From an uncultured Clostridia bacterium (GTDB taxonomy: Bacteria; Bacillota; Clostridia; Christensenellales; Borkfalkiaceae), in contig CAKQMB010000007.1 in the NCBI GenBank assembly GCA_934254825.1, forward strand, positions 62,001-126,000: a stretch of 64,000 bases of DNA, given 5' to 3'. This document shows positions 50,040-59,452 of the stretch, in pieces; positions within the stretch are counted from its first letter, which is position 1, and each line of letters starts with the position of its first letter. Under the pieces are notes generated by a model. The model was not told the DNA's origin. It saw only the letters and a program-made list of their open reading frames with translations, and made no database searches. Position numbers and translations under genes: made by a program.

Positions 50040-50825
50040 TCAGCCGCCTATTTGTCCTTTAAGTCCGTAAGACTCCACAACCGCCAAAAGCTCGTTCATA
50101 AGCTCTTTCGACGGCGGTTCTATCCCCGTCAAGGAGTAATCTCTGCCGAGTCCTTTATATTTGTCCGTTCCTATCCTGTGATAGGGAAGAATGTGCATTT
50201 CCGTAACGCCTTTAAGCGAGCTTGCGAATTTCGCGATCTCGCCTATCTCCTCTTTCGTCGCGTTGAACGTGGGGATAACGGGCGTTCTCACGATAAGTCG
50301 CGTTCCCGCGTTGGTGATTTTAACGGCGTTTTCGAGAATTCTCTCGTTGGGTTGAGAGGTAAATTCCTTGTGTTTCGCGCTGTTTATGTGCTTGATATCC
50401 ATAAGGTAAAGGTCGAGATAGGGAAGATAACGGGAAATGACCGAAAAATCGGCGAAGCCCGTCGACTCCATAGCCGTGTTTATGCCTCTTTCCTTAGCCG
50501 CTTTCAAAAGCGCGACGGCGAAATCGGGTTGAGTTAAGGACTCTCCGCCCGAAAGGGTAAGTCCCCCGCCCGAACGCCTGTAATATATTCTGTCTCTTTC
50601 GATGATATCGATAATCTCGCCGACGGTAACGTCCTGCCCTACGATTTTTTCCTTGCCGCCGAGCGTCATTCTCTCGATTTCGTAATGCTGCCCCTCGGGG
50701 TTGCAACACCACTTGCAACGGAGCGGACAGCCTTTTAAAAAGACGATAGTCCTTATTCCTCCGCCGTCGTGAATGGAATAACGCTGAATATCGAATATTC
50801 TGCCTTTAACGTCGAGTTCGTCCAT
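50040..50825 (-). CDS. Glycyl radical enzyme activase (radical SAM), short form
   Basis: 261 aa. The radical-SAM motif CPLRCKWCC (CxxxCxxC, about residues 33-41), GGGLTLSGGE and the MDIKHINSAKHKEFT block define a PflA/DhaB2-type activase. It makes the glycyl radical on the partner enzyme using SAM. Activases of glycerol/propanediol dehydratases normally carry an extra ferredoxin-like insert with two clusters after the SAM motif; here the sequence goes straight from NPEGQHYEIERMTLGGKEKI to the glycine-rich motif, so the insert is absent. It lies 6 bp after its enzyme gene. Confidence 0.92.
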   Translation of the reverse strand: MDELDVKGRIFDIQRYSIHDGGGIRTIVFLKGCPLRCKWCCNPEGQHYEIERMTLGGKEKIVGQDVTVGEIIDIIERDRIYYRRSGGGLTLSGGESLTQPDFAVALLKAAKERGINTAMESTGFADFSVISRYLPYLDLYLMDIKHINSAKHKEFTSQPNERILENAVKITNAGTRLIVRTPVIPTFNATKEEIGEIAKFASSLKGVTEMHILPYHRIGTDKYKGLGRDYSLTGIEPPSKELMNELLAVVESYGLKGQIGG

Positions 50826-50831
50826 GATTTA

Positions 50832-53357
50832 TCAGAAACTCCCTTGTTCGGTACGGTTGATAATGTCTTCCTGCAAGGAGCGGGAAAGAGTTGTGAAGAG
50901 CGCGGAGTAACCGGCAACCCTTACGACGAGTCCCGTGTAATTTTCGGGGTGTTTCTGCGCGTCGCGAAGGGTCTCGCGGCTTACGACGTTGAACTGCATA
51001 TGACTGCCCTTTCTGTCGAAATATCCCTGAACGAGCGCGACGAAGTTTTCAAGCCCGTTCACGCCGGCAAGTGCGGTCGGGTGGAATTTCATATTGTAAA
51101 GCGTGCCGTTCGAAGCGATGAAATGATCGAGCGTGGAAACGGAGTTGCAAGCCGCGGTAGGTCCGTGACTGTCTCTTCCCGCCGCAGGCGAAACGCCGTC
51201 CGCCACGGGGGTGTAGGCAAGTCTGCCGTCGGGGGTTGCGCCCGTCTGCGCGCCGAGCGGAACGTTTGCCGAAACGGGGTAAAGTCCCGCCTGGAATTTT
51301 CCGCCGCGCGGATTAGAGTATTTTTCAAGCTCTTTTGTGTAAATATAAGCTATTTTGCGGGCGAATTCGTCCACTTCCTTAACGTCGTTGCCGTATTTCG
51401 GAAGAGCTTCTATATCTTTAAGGAGCTTGTCGTATTTGGCTTTGTCTTCTTCGGAGCAGGGGTTTTTCTTAACGGCGTTAAACACCGAAGCTATATCCGC
51501 TTCCGAAAGTTTTTTGCCCTCTGCGGCAAGTTTTTGGCAAACCGTAACGGTAAGTTTTTCGGCGGTTCTCTCGTCGAGATCCTTGCCGTAATTGTGTTCG
51601 AGAGCTTCTTTTATGAACGCGAGCGAATATTTTCCCTCGTCGAAAACAAGCGTTTTAACCGCCCACATGGAGTCCGCCATATTCGCTATGCCGAAGCCCT
51701 GCGGACCCGTGAAGTTATAAACCGCGCCGCCTTCCTGAACGCTCTTGCCCTTCTTCACGCAGTCTTCTATCATGCAGGAAAGGAAGGGAAGGGGGCATCT
51801 TTCGGCGTGAGCTACGTCGATCGCGTTGTCGGCGTTCACGAGAAGCGATACCATATAGTCGGACTGAGCTTTGTATGCGTCGTAAAATTCCTCGAAAGTC
51901 TCCATTTCGGAAACGTCGCCCGTTTCTACGCCTACTTTTTCGCCGTCCTCCACGCCGTTTTTGAATACCATTTCGAGCGGGCGGCACATATTGAAGAACG
52001 CCGCGTCGTGCCAGCCGTCCGTTTTGCCGCTCTTCTGCGGTTCCACGCAACCGATAATGTTGTAATCTCTCGCGTCCTCCAAGGTAAGACCTCTCGACAT
52101 AAGCGCGGGGATAATAACTTCGTCGTTATAGTAAGCCGGGAAGCCTATGCCCGTGCGGGTAAGCTCGGCGGCTCTTATCAGAAACGCGTGCGGCGAACCG
52201 TTCCATACTCTTACGGAGAAGGACGGTTGCGGCAAAAATACATGTTCGGTCGCGGTTATCGTCATAAACGAAAGGTCGTTGGTGACGTCCTCGCCGAAAG
52301 AGTTCTGTCCGCCCGCGATAAGGTTCTGGAAAAGACTGTAACCCGCAAAGCCTTCGGCGGAAACCGCGTCTCTGCATTTGTTGAGGTCGTTGAGCTTGAC
52401 CCAGATACAATCGATATATTCCTGAGCCTGTTCCCTCGTCATGCCGCCGTCGAGCGACTTTTTGTAGAGGGGGTACATATACTGGTCGAATCTTCCCGGG
52501 GAAATGGAGTGTCCGCTCGATTCGGTCTGCAAAAGCATCTGAACGAACCAGAAACTCTGGCAGGCTTCGTAAAAGTTTCTCGCGCCGTACTCGGGAACTC
52601 TGTCGCAGTTTTCGGAGATTTTAAGAAGTTCTTCGCGCCTTTTCGCGTTTGTCTCCTTGTCCGCCATTTCTTTTGCTAAGCGGGAATATCTCTTCGCGTA
52701 ACGGATAACGGCTCTCAAAGAGATGAGCATTGCCTCCAAAAGCGCGTGCTTTTTGCAGTAATTTCCGTCCGAAACTTTCATCGAGGAAAGTTCGTCCTCG
52801 ATTTCTTTTATGTATTCGGTATATCCGTAAGTTATTACTTTACCGTAGTCCACCGTAACGTGACCTATTCCGTTATAGAAATAGTTGCCGGGGGTGAACA
52901 TATTATGCTTCATCGCAACGAGCGTTTCTTTCGACATATAGGACGTCGCGAGGTCGCTCGTGGTTTTTCCCTTCCAGTACTTATAAACTTCGTGAAGGGT
53001 TTTCTTGGTCTCTTCCGAAATATAGAACGGGTCGGCGGTACGGGTCGCGACGGTGTCGAACTCCGCTTCCAGCCATTCGAAAGAATATTCGGGGAAAACC
53101 TGACAGCTTCTCGGGCGGAGCGTTGCCGAACCGACGATAAGCTCGTCTTCCCTGATGATTATCGGGATATTGTCGAGAATATGCTCGAAAGCTTTGGCTC
53201 TTCTCATAACGATCGGCTCGCCTTCCGTCGCTTTGTAAGACTCCGTTAAAAGTACGGCTCTGTCCGCTTCTATCTGCGGAGGAAGAAGGAAAAGATCCTT
53301 TTTGAGTTTGTCTATTCTCGGTGACTTTTCAATTTTTTTAACGTAAAAATCCGCCAT
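50832..53357 (-). CDS. Glycyl radical enzyme, glycerol/propanediol dehydratase type (B12-independent)
   Basis: 841 aa. The thiyl-radical site is IIGCVEPQ (Cys437, Glu439). The glycyl radical loop is RVAGYSALFTT (Gly816). His166 (GIGHVTVD), Asp451 (GWHDAAFF) and the ESSGHSISPGRFDQYMYP block match the diol-dehydratase branch (DhaB1, PD), not pyruvate formate-lyase. It should dehydrate glycerol to 3-hydroxypropionaldehyde or 1,2-propanediol to propionaldehyde; the choice cannot be made from sequence alone. It is oxygen sensitive, fitting a strict anaerobe. First gene of the operon. Confidence 0.9.
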   Translation of the reverse strand: MADFYVKKIEKSPRIDKLKKDLFLLPPQIEADRAVLLTESYKATEGEPIVMRRAKAFEHILDNIPIIIREDELIVGSATLRPRSCQVFPEYSFEWLEAEFDTVATRTADPFYISEETKKTLHEVYKYWKGKTTSDLATSYMSKETLVAMKHNMFTPGNYFYNGIGHVTVDYGKVITYGYTEYIKEIEDELSSMKVSDGNYCKKHALLEAMLISLRAVIRYAKRYSRLAKEMADKETNAKRREELLKISENCDRVPEYGARNFYEACQSFWFVQMLLQTESSGHSISPGRFDQYMYPLYKKSLDGGMTREQAQEYIDCIWVKLNDLNKCRDAVSAEGFAGYSLFQNLIAGGQNSFGEDVTNDLSFMTITATEHVFLPQPSFSVRVWNGSPHAFLIRAAELTRTGIGFPAYYNDEVIIPALMSRGLTLEDARDYNIIGCVEPQKSGKTDGWHDAAFFNMCRPLEMVFKNGVEDGEKVGVETGDVSEMETFEEFYDAYKAQSDYMVSLLVNADNAIDVAHAERCPLPFLSCMIEDCVKKGKSVQEGGAVYNFTGPQGFGIANMADSMWAVKTLVFDEGKYSLAFIKEALEHNYGKDLDERTAEKLTVTVCQKLAAEGKKLSEADIASVFNAVKKNPCSEEDKAKYDKLLKDIEALPKYGNDVKEVDEFARKIAYIYTKELEKYSNPRGGKFQAGLYPVSANVPLGAQTGATPDGRLAYTPVADGVSPAAGRDSHGPTAACNSVSTLDHFIASNGTLYNMKFHPTALAGVNGLENFVALVQGYFDRKGSHMQFNVVSRETLRDAQKHPENYTGLVVRVAGYSALFTTLSRSLQEDIINRTEQGSF

Positions 53358-53369
53358 GATTTTCTCCCG

Positions 53370-53463
53370 CGCGGACGATTTTTGTCCGCCTTATTTTTCG
53401 CGAAGACGAAAACAAGTCTTCGCCCACCGATTACATTATAATATAATACCCTCGGCTTGTCAA
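53370..53463 (-). promoter_or_regulatory. Promoter and two-hairpin leader of the glycyl radical enzyme operon
   Basis: Minus strand: TTGACA (53458-53463), 17 bp, TATAAT (53435-53440). The leader forms two perfect hairpins, CGAAGAC/GTCTTCG (53401-53422) and GCGGAC/GTCCGC (about 53371-53389), just before the start codon. Neither has a T-run. They could control translation or stability. Confidence 0.75.
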
Positions 53464-53812
53464 TGGTTTTTTTGTTTTTTGTTGTTTTTTGTCCGAAAAT
53501 TTTTCTCGGTTTACACAACTTAAAGCGGTAAAACGGCGTTTTTGCTTGTTTTTCGCCCGAAAAACGCCCCAAAAGTCTGTTTTTGCAAAATTTCGGTGAT
53601 AACGGCAAGTTTATAACAAAACCACACAAAAGCAAGAAAAACAACAAGTTTTCGTGTGCGATTTAAAAGTCCGCCCAAAGCAATATCAGACAAGAATAAA
53701 AACGGGAATTGCGGCATTTCGGCAAGGTTCGTATTATTCTTGTCCGGCATACGAAAGAAAATAAAAAACAATCCGCCCCGAAAGAAAAATTTTTCACACT
53801 CCGAACAACAAC
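53464..53812. other. Intergenic stretch without a gene
   Basis: I see no credible coding sequence. It contains a GGGCG/CGCCC-type hairpin near 53530-53575 (GGCGTTTTTGC and TTTTTCGCCCGAAAAACGCC) and, at 53732-53750, one arm of a 19-bp direct repeat that recurs at 56989-57007. Confidence 0.5.
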
Positions 53813-53842
53813 TTGACATACGCCTAATGGGCGTGATAAAAT
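53813..53842 (+). promoter_or_regulatory. Promoter of the LRR lipoprotein gene
   Basis: TTGACA (53813-53818), 18 bp, TAAAAT (53837-53842). The spacer holds an inverted repeat ACGCC/GGCGT, a possible repressor site. Confidence 0.65.
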
Positions 53843-53897
53843 AATTACATAAAATTAAAGTTCGGAAAATGTCCCGAACGAAAAAAAAGGAGTAAAA

Positions 53898-56800
53898 ATG
53901 AAAGATAAAAAAGGGTGGTTATGGCTTTTTGCGGTCGTTTTTGCGATCTGTCTTATGTTTGCGTTTTCGGCGTGCGATCCGGGCGGACCCGGCGGAGACA
54001 GTAATCCTCCGCAGTCGGAGTCTCGTCAGTCCGACAGCTTGCAGTCCGTCGAGACGGGGAAAGACACTGCGGGCGGCGAGACAGGCGGCGAAACAGGCGG
54101 CGAAACGGGCGACGAAAGCGACGGTTCGCAAAGCGAAAGCGACAATGAGAGCGAGAGTGAAAGCATAAGCGAAAGCGAGAGCGAGTCCGAAATCAAAGAA
54201 TCGCCGTTGCTTTGTTTCGGCAACACGGGCGTCGGCTGGTCGGCGTATATAAATCCCGATTACACAAAAGAAATTCCCGACGAAATAATTATTCCGAGCG
54301 AACATGAGGGAAGACCCGTTATATATATCGGAATGTACCATTACAGTATGTCCCATCCGGGCAAATTCGCCGAAAAAAGAGCTTCGGAAGTTAAAAAGGT
54401 CGTTATTCCCGACTCCGTAATAAGGGTTCTCGCCGGCGCGTTCGACGGATGCGATAATGCTATTTCGGTCGAAAACGGAATAAAATACGTCGACGGCTGG
54501 GCGATTGCTCCCGCCGATAAGGAAATAAACGTCGCAACTTTCAAAGAAGGTACTCGCGGAATAGCGGACGAGGCGTTTTTCGAATGCGCGGGGCTTGTTA
54601 AGATAACCGTTCCCGCGGGCGTTAAATATATAGGCGAAAAGTCTTTTGCGGGTTGCGCGGTAACGAAAGCCGAACTTCCCGATAGCGTGAAAAGAATAGG
54701 CGCGTATGCGTTTGCGGGTTCATTGCTTACCGAAATATCTATCCCGGACAGCGTTGAAAATATCGGAATGCGGGCTTTTGATGGTTGTCCCGACGAATTG
54801 AGCGTTGTCGAAAACGGACTCGTTTATGTAGACAACTGGCTTGTCGGGTTAAACTTCGATTACAGACCGACTGCTGAACTTACGATAAAAGACGGCGTAC
54901 GAGGAATCGCGGACAGATTGTTCGAATACAACACTTATATTTCGCGGGCGGAAATCCCCGATTCGGTAAAATATATCGGAGACTTTACGTTCTACACTTG
55001 TGAAAACCTGACTGAAATCGAGTTCGGAAAAGGCGTTAAGAAAATCGGCGACGTGGCGTTTTACGGTACGAGGTTGCAAAGCGTTACAATCCCCGACAGC
55101 GTGGAAAATTTAGGTTACTCCGCGTTTTATAAGTGTTCTATGCTGGAAAGCGTTGTTGTCGGCAACGGCGTGAAAGAAATCAAAGAAGAAACGTTCTATG
55201 AATGTGATTTTCTTAAATTTCTGAAACTCGGAGACAGTGTGGAAATCGTCGGCGAAAGAGCTGCGCCAAGCAGACGACTGAAATATGTATCTTTTCCCGC
55301 AGGTTTAAAACGCGTTTATGCGTCGGCTTTCGGAAACAACGATCTGCAAATAAACTTGAAAGACATACAAACCTGGTTCGATCTCGAATGGGTCGGCGGA
55401 AAGGATGATCCCGTAAATGGGCGTTATATTCGCGTTTATTTATTCCTTAATGCGACAGAAGAACCCGATGGGTGGTTCAGCGGCGGCGAACCGCTCTATA
55501 TCCCCGAAACGGTTACGGAAATAAAAGACGGTTTGTTTTCAGGCGTATCGGGGTTCGGGGATCTGACTATTCCGAAAAACGTTAAAAGGGTAGGAAAGTA
55601 CGCGTTTGCAGACAGCGGCGTCGGATCGGTTTATTATTACGGCGGTTTGATGGATACTGTCGAAGAAGGCGCGTTTCTGGGTTGTAGGTTCGAAGAGTGC
55701 AAAATCGATGGCGCGGTGAAGCGTATCGAAGACAGAGCTTTTGAAAACTGCGTCAATCTCGAATCTCTTACCATCGGTAAAAACGTCGAATATATCTCCA
55801 CTATGGCTTTCGCGGGTTGCGGCGCGCTGAAAAACATAACGGTGAACGCCGAAAATAAATATTATTCGTTCGTAAACGGTTGCCTTATCGAAAAGGCGAC
55901 GAAAACGCTTGTCCGCGGCGTGGAGGGGTTTGATATTCCTTCCGACGGAAGCGTTACGATAATCGGCGATCACTCGTTGGATTGCCGTACGGAAATCGAA
56001 GAGATCGTACTGCCCGACGCGATAAAGGTTATCGGCAATTACGCGTTCGCGAAATGCGAGAATTTAAGCCTTATAAGTATTCCGAAAGGGGTTGCGGAAA
56101 TAGGCGATTATGCGTTCTCGGAATGCCCTAATCTGACGTCGGTTACTATTCCGAGCAGTGTTAAAACGATCGGCAATTCGTTCGAGGGTCTCGAACAGAT
56201 CGTTTACACGGGAACTATCGTTTCTTATTGCGAAATTACGGGTTTAGCCGCGTTTTACGACGTACCCGTTCTGATTGTCGACGGAAAAAAGATCGAAGGC
56301 GATCTGGTTATCCCCTCTTCCGTTAAATCCATTGCGCCGAACGCTTTCGAAAATCGCGCGCTTACGAGCGTTATCGTTTCGGAGGGCGTTAAAGAGATAG
56401 GCGAAAAGCTTTCGGCGAATGCGCGGAACTGATTAAAATAAGCCTTCCGTCGTCCGTAACCGAAATCGGAACAAGGGCGTTTGCGGATTGCCCGAAACTT
56501 GAAGAGATCAAGGTTGGCTCTGCAAACAAAAAATATGCCGTCGAAAGCAACTGCCTTATCGATAAAACGACAAAAACTTTGGTCGTCGGTTGCAAAACGA
56601 GCGTAATTCCCGCCGACGGAAGCGTTAAAAAAATAGGTGACCGAGCTTTTTGGGGAAGCGGAATAACAAACCTTGTAATTCCGGACGGCGTAACCGAAAT
56701 CGGGGAGATGACTTTCGCTGCGTGCAATGAGCTTTTGAGCGTGGAAATTCCGACAAGCGTTAAAACGATTCACGGACTTGCTTTTGCGGCTTGCAATAAT

Positions 56801-56914
56801 CTGGTTATTGTTTACAAAGGAACTATACAGCAGTGGGAAGATATCAAAAAGGACTACGCGGGAATAAGACTTACGGTAGAATGTACCGACGGGGAATTGT
56901 ACTGGTTTGGATGA
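53898..56914 (+). pseudogene. Large BspA-type LRR lipoprotein interrupted by a 1-nt deletion
   Basis: The first frame (53898-56432, 844 aa) has a lipobox AFSAC, a Gly/Glu then Ser/Glu repeat linker (ESESESISESESESE) and many BspA-type repeats (VIPDSVIRVLAGAFDGC, SIPDSVENIGMRAFDGC). It ends abruptly in KEIGEKLSANARN. The same repeat logic resumes in the next frame (ECAELIKISLPSSVTEIGTR) and runs to 56914. Adding one G between 56408 and 56409 gives KEIGEKAFGECAEL and a continuous protein of 1005 aa. Either a real frameshift or a sequencing error. Intact homologues are surface adhesin-like proteins. Confidence 0.85.
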
Positions 56915-57085
56915 TAAACGCGTAACTTTCCTTTTCGCGGGGAAAAACAGCCGTCCGAAACCTCGGCGTAAACTCCGCTATATCTCGTTATTATTCTTGT
57001 CCGGCATGCCGTCCTCGGTAAAATCAGCCAAGAGAGCGGTGTAAGGGCAAATTGAAACAAAAAACAGTCGATAATCGACTTATGC

Positions 57086-57119
57086 AAAGCCGTTCTCCGT
57101 TTCGGAGAGCGGCTTTTTT
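57086..57119 (+). terminator. Terminator before the glycosyltransferase gene
   Basis: AAAGCCGTTCTCCG (57086-57099) pairs with CGGAGAGCGGCTTT (57103-57116), followed by T6. An inverted copy of the 17-mer family (57068-57084) precedes it. The rest of 56915-57282 has no gene. Confidence 0.85.
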
Positions 57120-57282
57120 GAGTATTCTGTGTACAAAAGAACACCGTCTCCGATAATTATAGACCGCTTGAAGCCGATAGTTTGCAAAAACGCTTGATAA
57201 AAATTTCCGCGTCATTTATACTCTTATCGTAGTAATGTGCGGGATTTTCGATTTTTTGCCGCACGAAAAACGGAGGACGGAA

Positions 57283-58449
57283 ATGGTAGCTTGCATAGTT
57301 TGCGACGTTTTAGGCGAAAAGAACAACGGAACTACCCTCGCCGCCAACAACCTTATCGATTATTTAAGGTCTCAGGGGCATGAAGTGAGGGTTGTTTGTT
57401 GCGACAAGGATAAGAGCAACAGAGAAAATTATTATGTCACGCCCACGCTCAATTTGGGAAAATTGTGCAACAAAATCGTAGAAATGAACGGCGTTACGCT
57501 CGCCAAGGCGGATGAAGACGTAATAAGAAAGGCGATAGAAGGGTCGGACGTCGTCCACCTGCTTATTCCGTTCGCCCTTTCGAGAATGGCGATAAAAATC
57601 GCAAAGGAACTCAACAAGCCGATTACGGCGAGCTTCCATTGTCAGGCGGAAAATATAACGGCGCACGTCTTTTTGATGAACGTCGGATTTGCGAATACTC
57701 TCGTTTACAAGAATTTTTATAAACACGTTTATAAATACTGCGATATTATTCATTATCCCACGTCTTTTATCCGCGACACGTTCGAAAAAGAAACGCACAA
57801 AACAAACTCCGTGGTTATTTCCAACGGTGTGAACGCGCAGTTTTTCAAGGATATTCAACCGAAGCGCATAAGCGATAAATACACGATTATCTGCACGGGC
57901 AGATACAGCAAGGAAAAGGCTCAGCATCTGCTTATAAAAGCCGTTGCGGGGAGCAAGTATAAAGATAAAATCAAGGTGATTTTCGCGGGCGCGGGTCCTT
58001 ACGAAAACAAGCTTAAAAAGCTTTCGGAAAAACTCGGGGTGGACGCCGATTTCAAATTCTTCTCGCGGGACGAGCTTCTGCCCGTTCTTCACGGCGCGGA
58101 TCTTTACGTTCACACCGCGACTATCGAAATAGAAGCCATTGCCTGCCTGGAAGCTATCGTCAGCGGACTTGTTCCCGTTATAAACGACTCGCCGCGAAGC
58201 GCGACAAAAGCTTTCGCTCTGGACGGCAATAACCTGTTCAAGCTCAATTCTCCCGAAAGCTTAAAGGAAAAAATCGAATTCTGGTACGAACACCCCGAAC
58301 TCATTAACGAGTATAAATCGCGCTATAAGTCGATTATCGGCAGTTTTGATCAGGTTGAGTGTATGAAAAAAATGGAAGAAATGCTGCTTTCCGCAATCGA
58401 GAAAAAGAAAAATGAACAACAGGGTGATTTATTACAAGGACGAGCTTAA
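57283..58449 (+). CDS. GT4 family glycosyltransferase, probably glycolipid synthesis
   Basis: 388 aa GT-B enzyme. The N-terminal part has the acceptor-site segment NNGTTLAANNLIDYLRSQGH (about residues 14-33). The C-terminal part has the donor-binding IICTGRYSKEKAQHLLIKA, FAGAGPYENKL and an ADLYVHTATIEIEAIACLEA block with the E-x7-E motif. It resembles diacylglycerol glucosyltransferases. ATG 57283 follows CGGAGGACGG. It overlaps the next gene, an acyltransferase, by 38 nt, which supports a membrane-lipid role. The gene contains a copy of the 17-mer repeat at 58324-58340. Confidence 0.87.
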   Translation: MVACIVCDVLGEKNNGTTLAANNLIDYLRSQGHEVRVVCCDKDKSNRENYYVTPTLNLGKLCNKIVEMNGVTLAKADEDVIRKAIEGSDVVHLLIPFALSRMAIKIAKELNKPITASFHCQAENITAHVFLMNVGFANTLVYKNFYKHVYKYCDIIHYPTSFIRDTFEKETHKTNSVVISNGVNAQFFKDIQPKRISDKYTIICTGRYSKEKAQHLLIKAVAGSKYKDKIKVIFAGAGPYENKLKKLSEKLGVDADFKFFSRDELLPVLHGADLYVHTATIEIEAIACLEAIVSGLVPVINDSPRSATKAFALDGNNLFKLNSPESLKEKIEFWYEHPELINEYKSRYKSIIGSFDQVECMKKMEEMLLSAIEKKKNEQQGDLLQGRA

Positions 58450-59182
58450 CGACGATTTCGCCGGGAACAACATCAAAACCAAAGCTCTTCCCGAAAATTA
58501 CGTTTATATAAAGAAAAATCCGCTCTGGAAAGCGGGTGCGTTCGTTTTGTATTACGTCATCGCTTTCCCGATAGTCACGTTGTATAACAAACTCCTGCAC
58601 GGCGAACGGATAAAAAACAGGCGCGTTTTAAGAGGTTTTAAGAAAAAGGGGTATTATATTTACGGCAATCACACGATGATCGCGGCGGACGCTTTCACCC
58701 CCGCGCGCGTTACTTTCCCCAAAAAAGCGAATATAATCGTAAGTCCGGACGCGGTGTCTGTTCCCGTGGTATCGTCGCTCGTGGAAATGCTCGGCGGAAT
58801 TCCGATAGCCACAAATCTTCAAGGGATGAAAAAGTTCACGACGGCAATGACGGAATATTCCGAGCGCAAAAAGGTGATAATGATTTATCCCGAGGCGCAT
58901 ATATGGCCTTATTACACGGGCATCCGCCCGTTCAAGGACGTTTCGTTCAAGTACCCCGCAAAAGACGGCAGACCCGTTTTTTGTTTCACGCGAGTTTTCA
59001 AAAAACGTAAATTATCCCGTAAGCCTAAGGTTACGGTGTATGTGGACGGTCCGTTTTTCCCAAAAGAAGGTAATTCGGTAAAGGAAAATCAGAAGTATTT
59101 AAGAGATTGCGTTTACGAAGCGATGCTTGATCGGTCGGCTTTGAACGAAACGGAATACGTTCGTTACGTCAGACAAGATTGA
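58412..59182 (+). CDS. PlsC-like 1-acyl-glycerol-phosphate acyltransferase family protein
   Basis: 256 aa. One membrane segment (AGAFVLYYVIAFPIVTLYN, about residues 42-60) precedes the acyltransferase motif YGNHTMIAADAF (HX4-5D) and the IYPEAHIWPYYTGIRPF block (motif III region with Glu and Pro). It should transfer an acyl group to a lysophospholipid or related acceptor at the inner membrane face. The motif spacing is a little unusual, so the acceptor could differ. Coupled to the glycosyltransferase. Confidence 0.83.
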   Translation: MNNRVIYYKDELNDDFAGNNIKTKALPENYVYIKKNPLWKAGAFVLYYVIAFPIVTLYNKLLHGERIKNRRVLRGFKKKGYYIYGNHTMIAADAFTPARVTFPKKANIIVSPDAVSVPVVSSLVEMLGGIPIATNLQGMKKFTTAMTEYSERKKVIMIYPEAHIWPYYTGIRPFKDVSFKYPAKDGRPVFCFTRVFKKRKLSRKPKVTVYVDGPFFPKEGNSVKENQKYLRDCVYEAMLDRSALNETEYVRYVRQD

Positions 59183-59251
59183 CAAGGCTGACAAGCTTTG
59201 CAGAACGCCGATTGTTGCGAAAACCGTTACAAGAACAATAAAATATCATAG

Positions 59252-59276
59252 GGGCGATCGTCGATCGCCCTTTTTT
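59252..59276 (+). terminator. Terminator built from the GGGGCG palindrome repeat
   Basis: GGGCGATCG (59252-59260) pairs with CGATCGCCC (59262-59270), followed by T6. It is a member of the dispersed repeat family recruited as a terminator. Confidence 0.85.
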
Positions 59277-59395
59277 ATAACAAAATTTACGATTATTTTT
59301 ATCTTTCTTCTCGAAGAGGTTTTTAGGCTTTGCCCGATAAAGAATAACGATAAGTAGGGATTTTTGTTTTCGGAAGAAAAAACTTTTTCAAAAAC

Positions 59396-59424
59396 TTGCG
59401 TTAATAAGGAAAATGGTATATAAT
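59396..59424 (+). promoter_or_regulatory. Promoter of serS
   Basis: TTGCGT (59396-59401), 17 bp, TATAAT (59419-59424); only about 28 nt to the start, so no room for a T-box leader. Confidence 0.6.
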
Positions 59425-59452
59425 AATCGAAGAACTAAAAGAGGTAACAAAA

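Larger units (their letters stand above)
53732..57007. repeat. 19-bp direct repeats flanking the LRR lipoprotein gene
   Basis: TATTATTCTTGTCCGGCAT occurs at 53732-53750 and identically at 56989-57007, on either side of the lipoprotein gene. It may mark a mobile or recombining segment. Confidence 0.6.
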
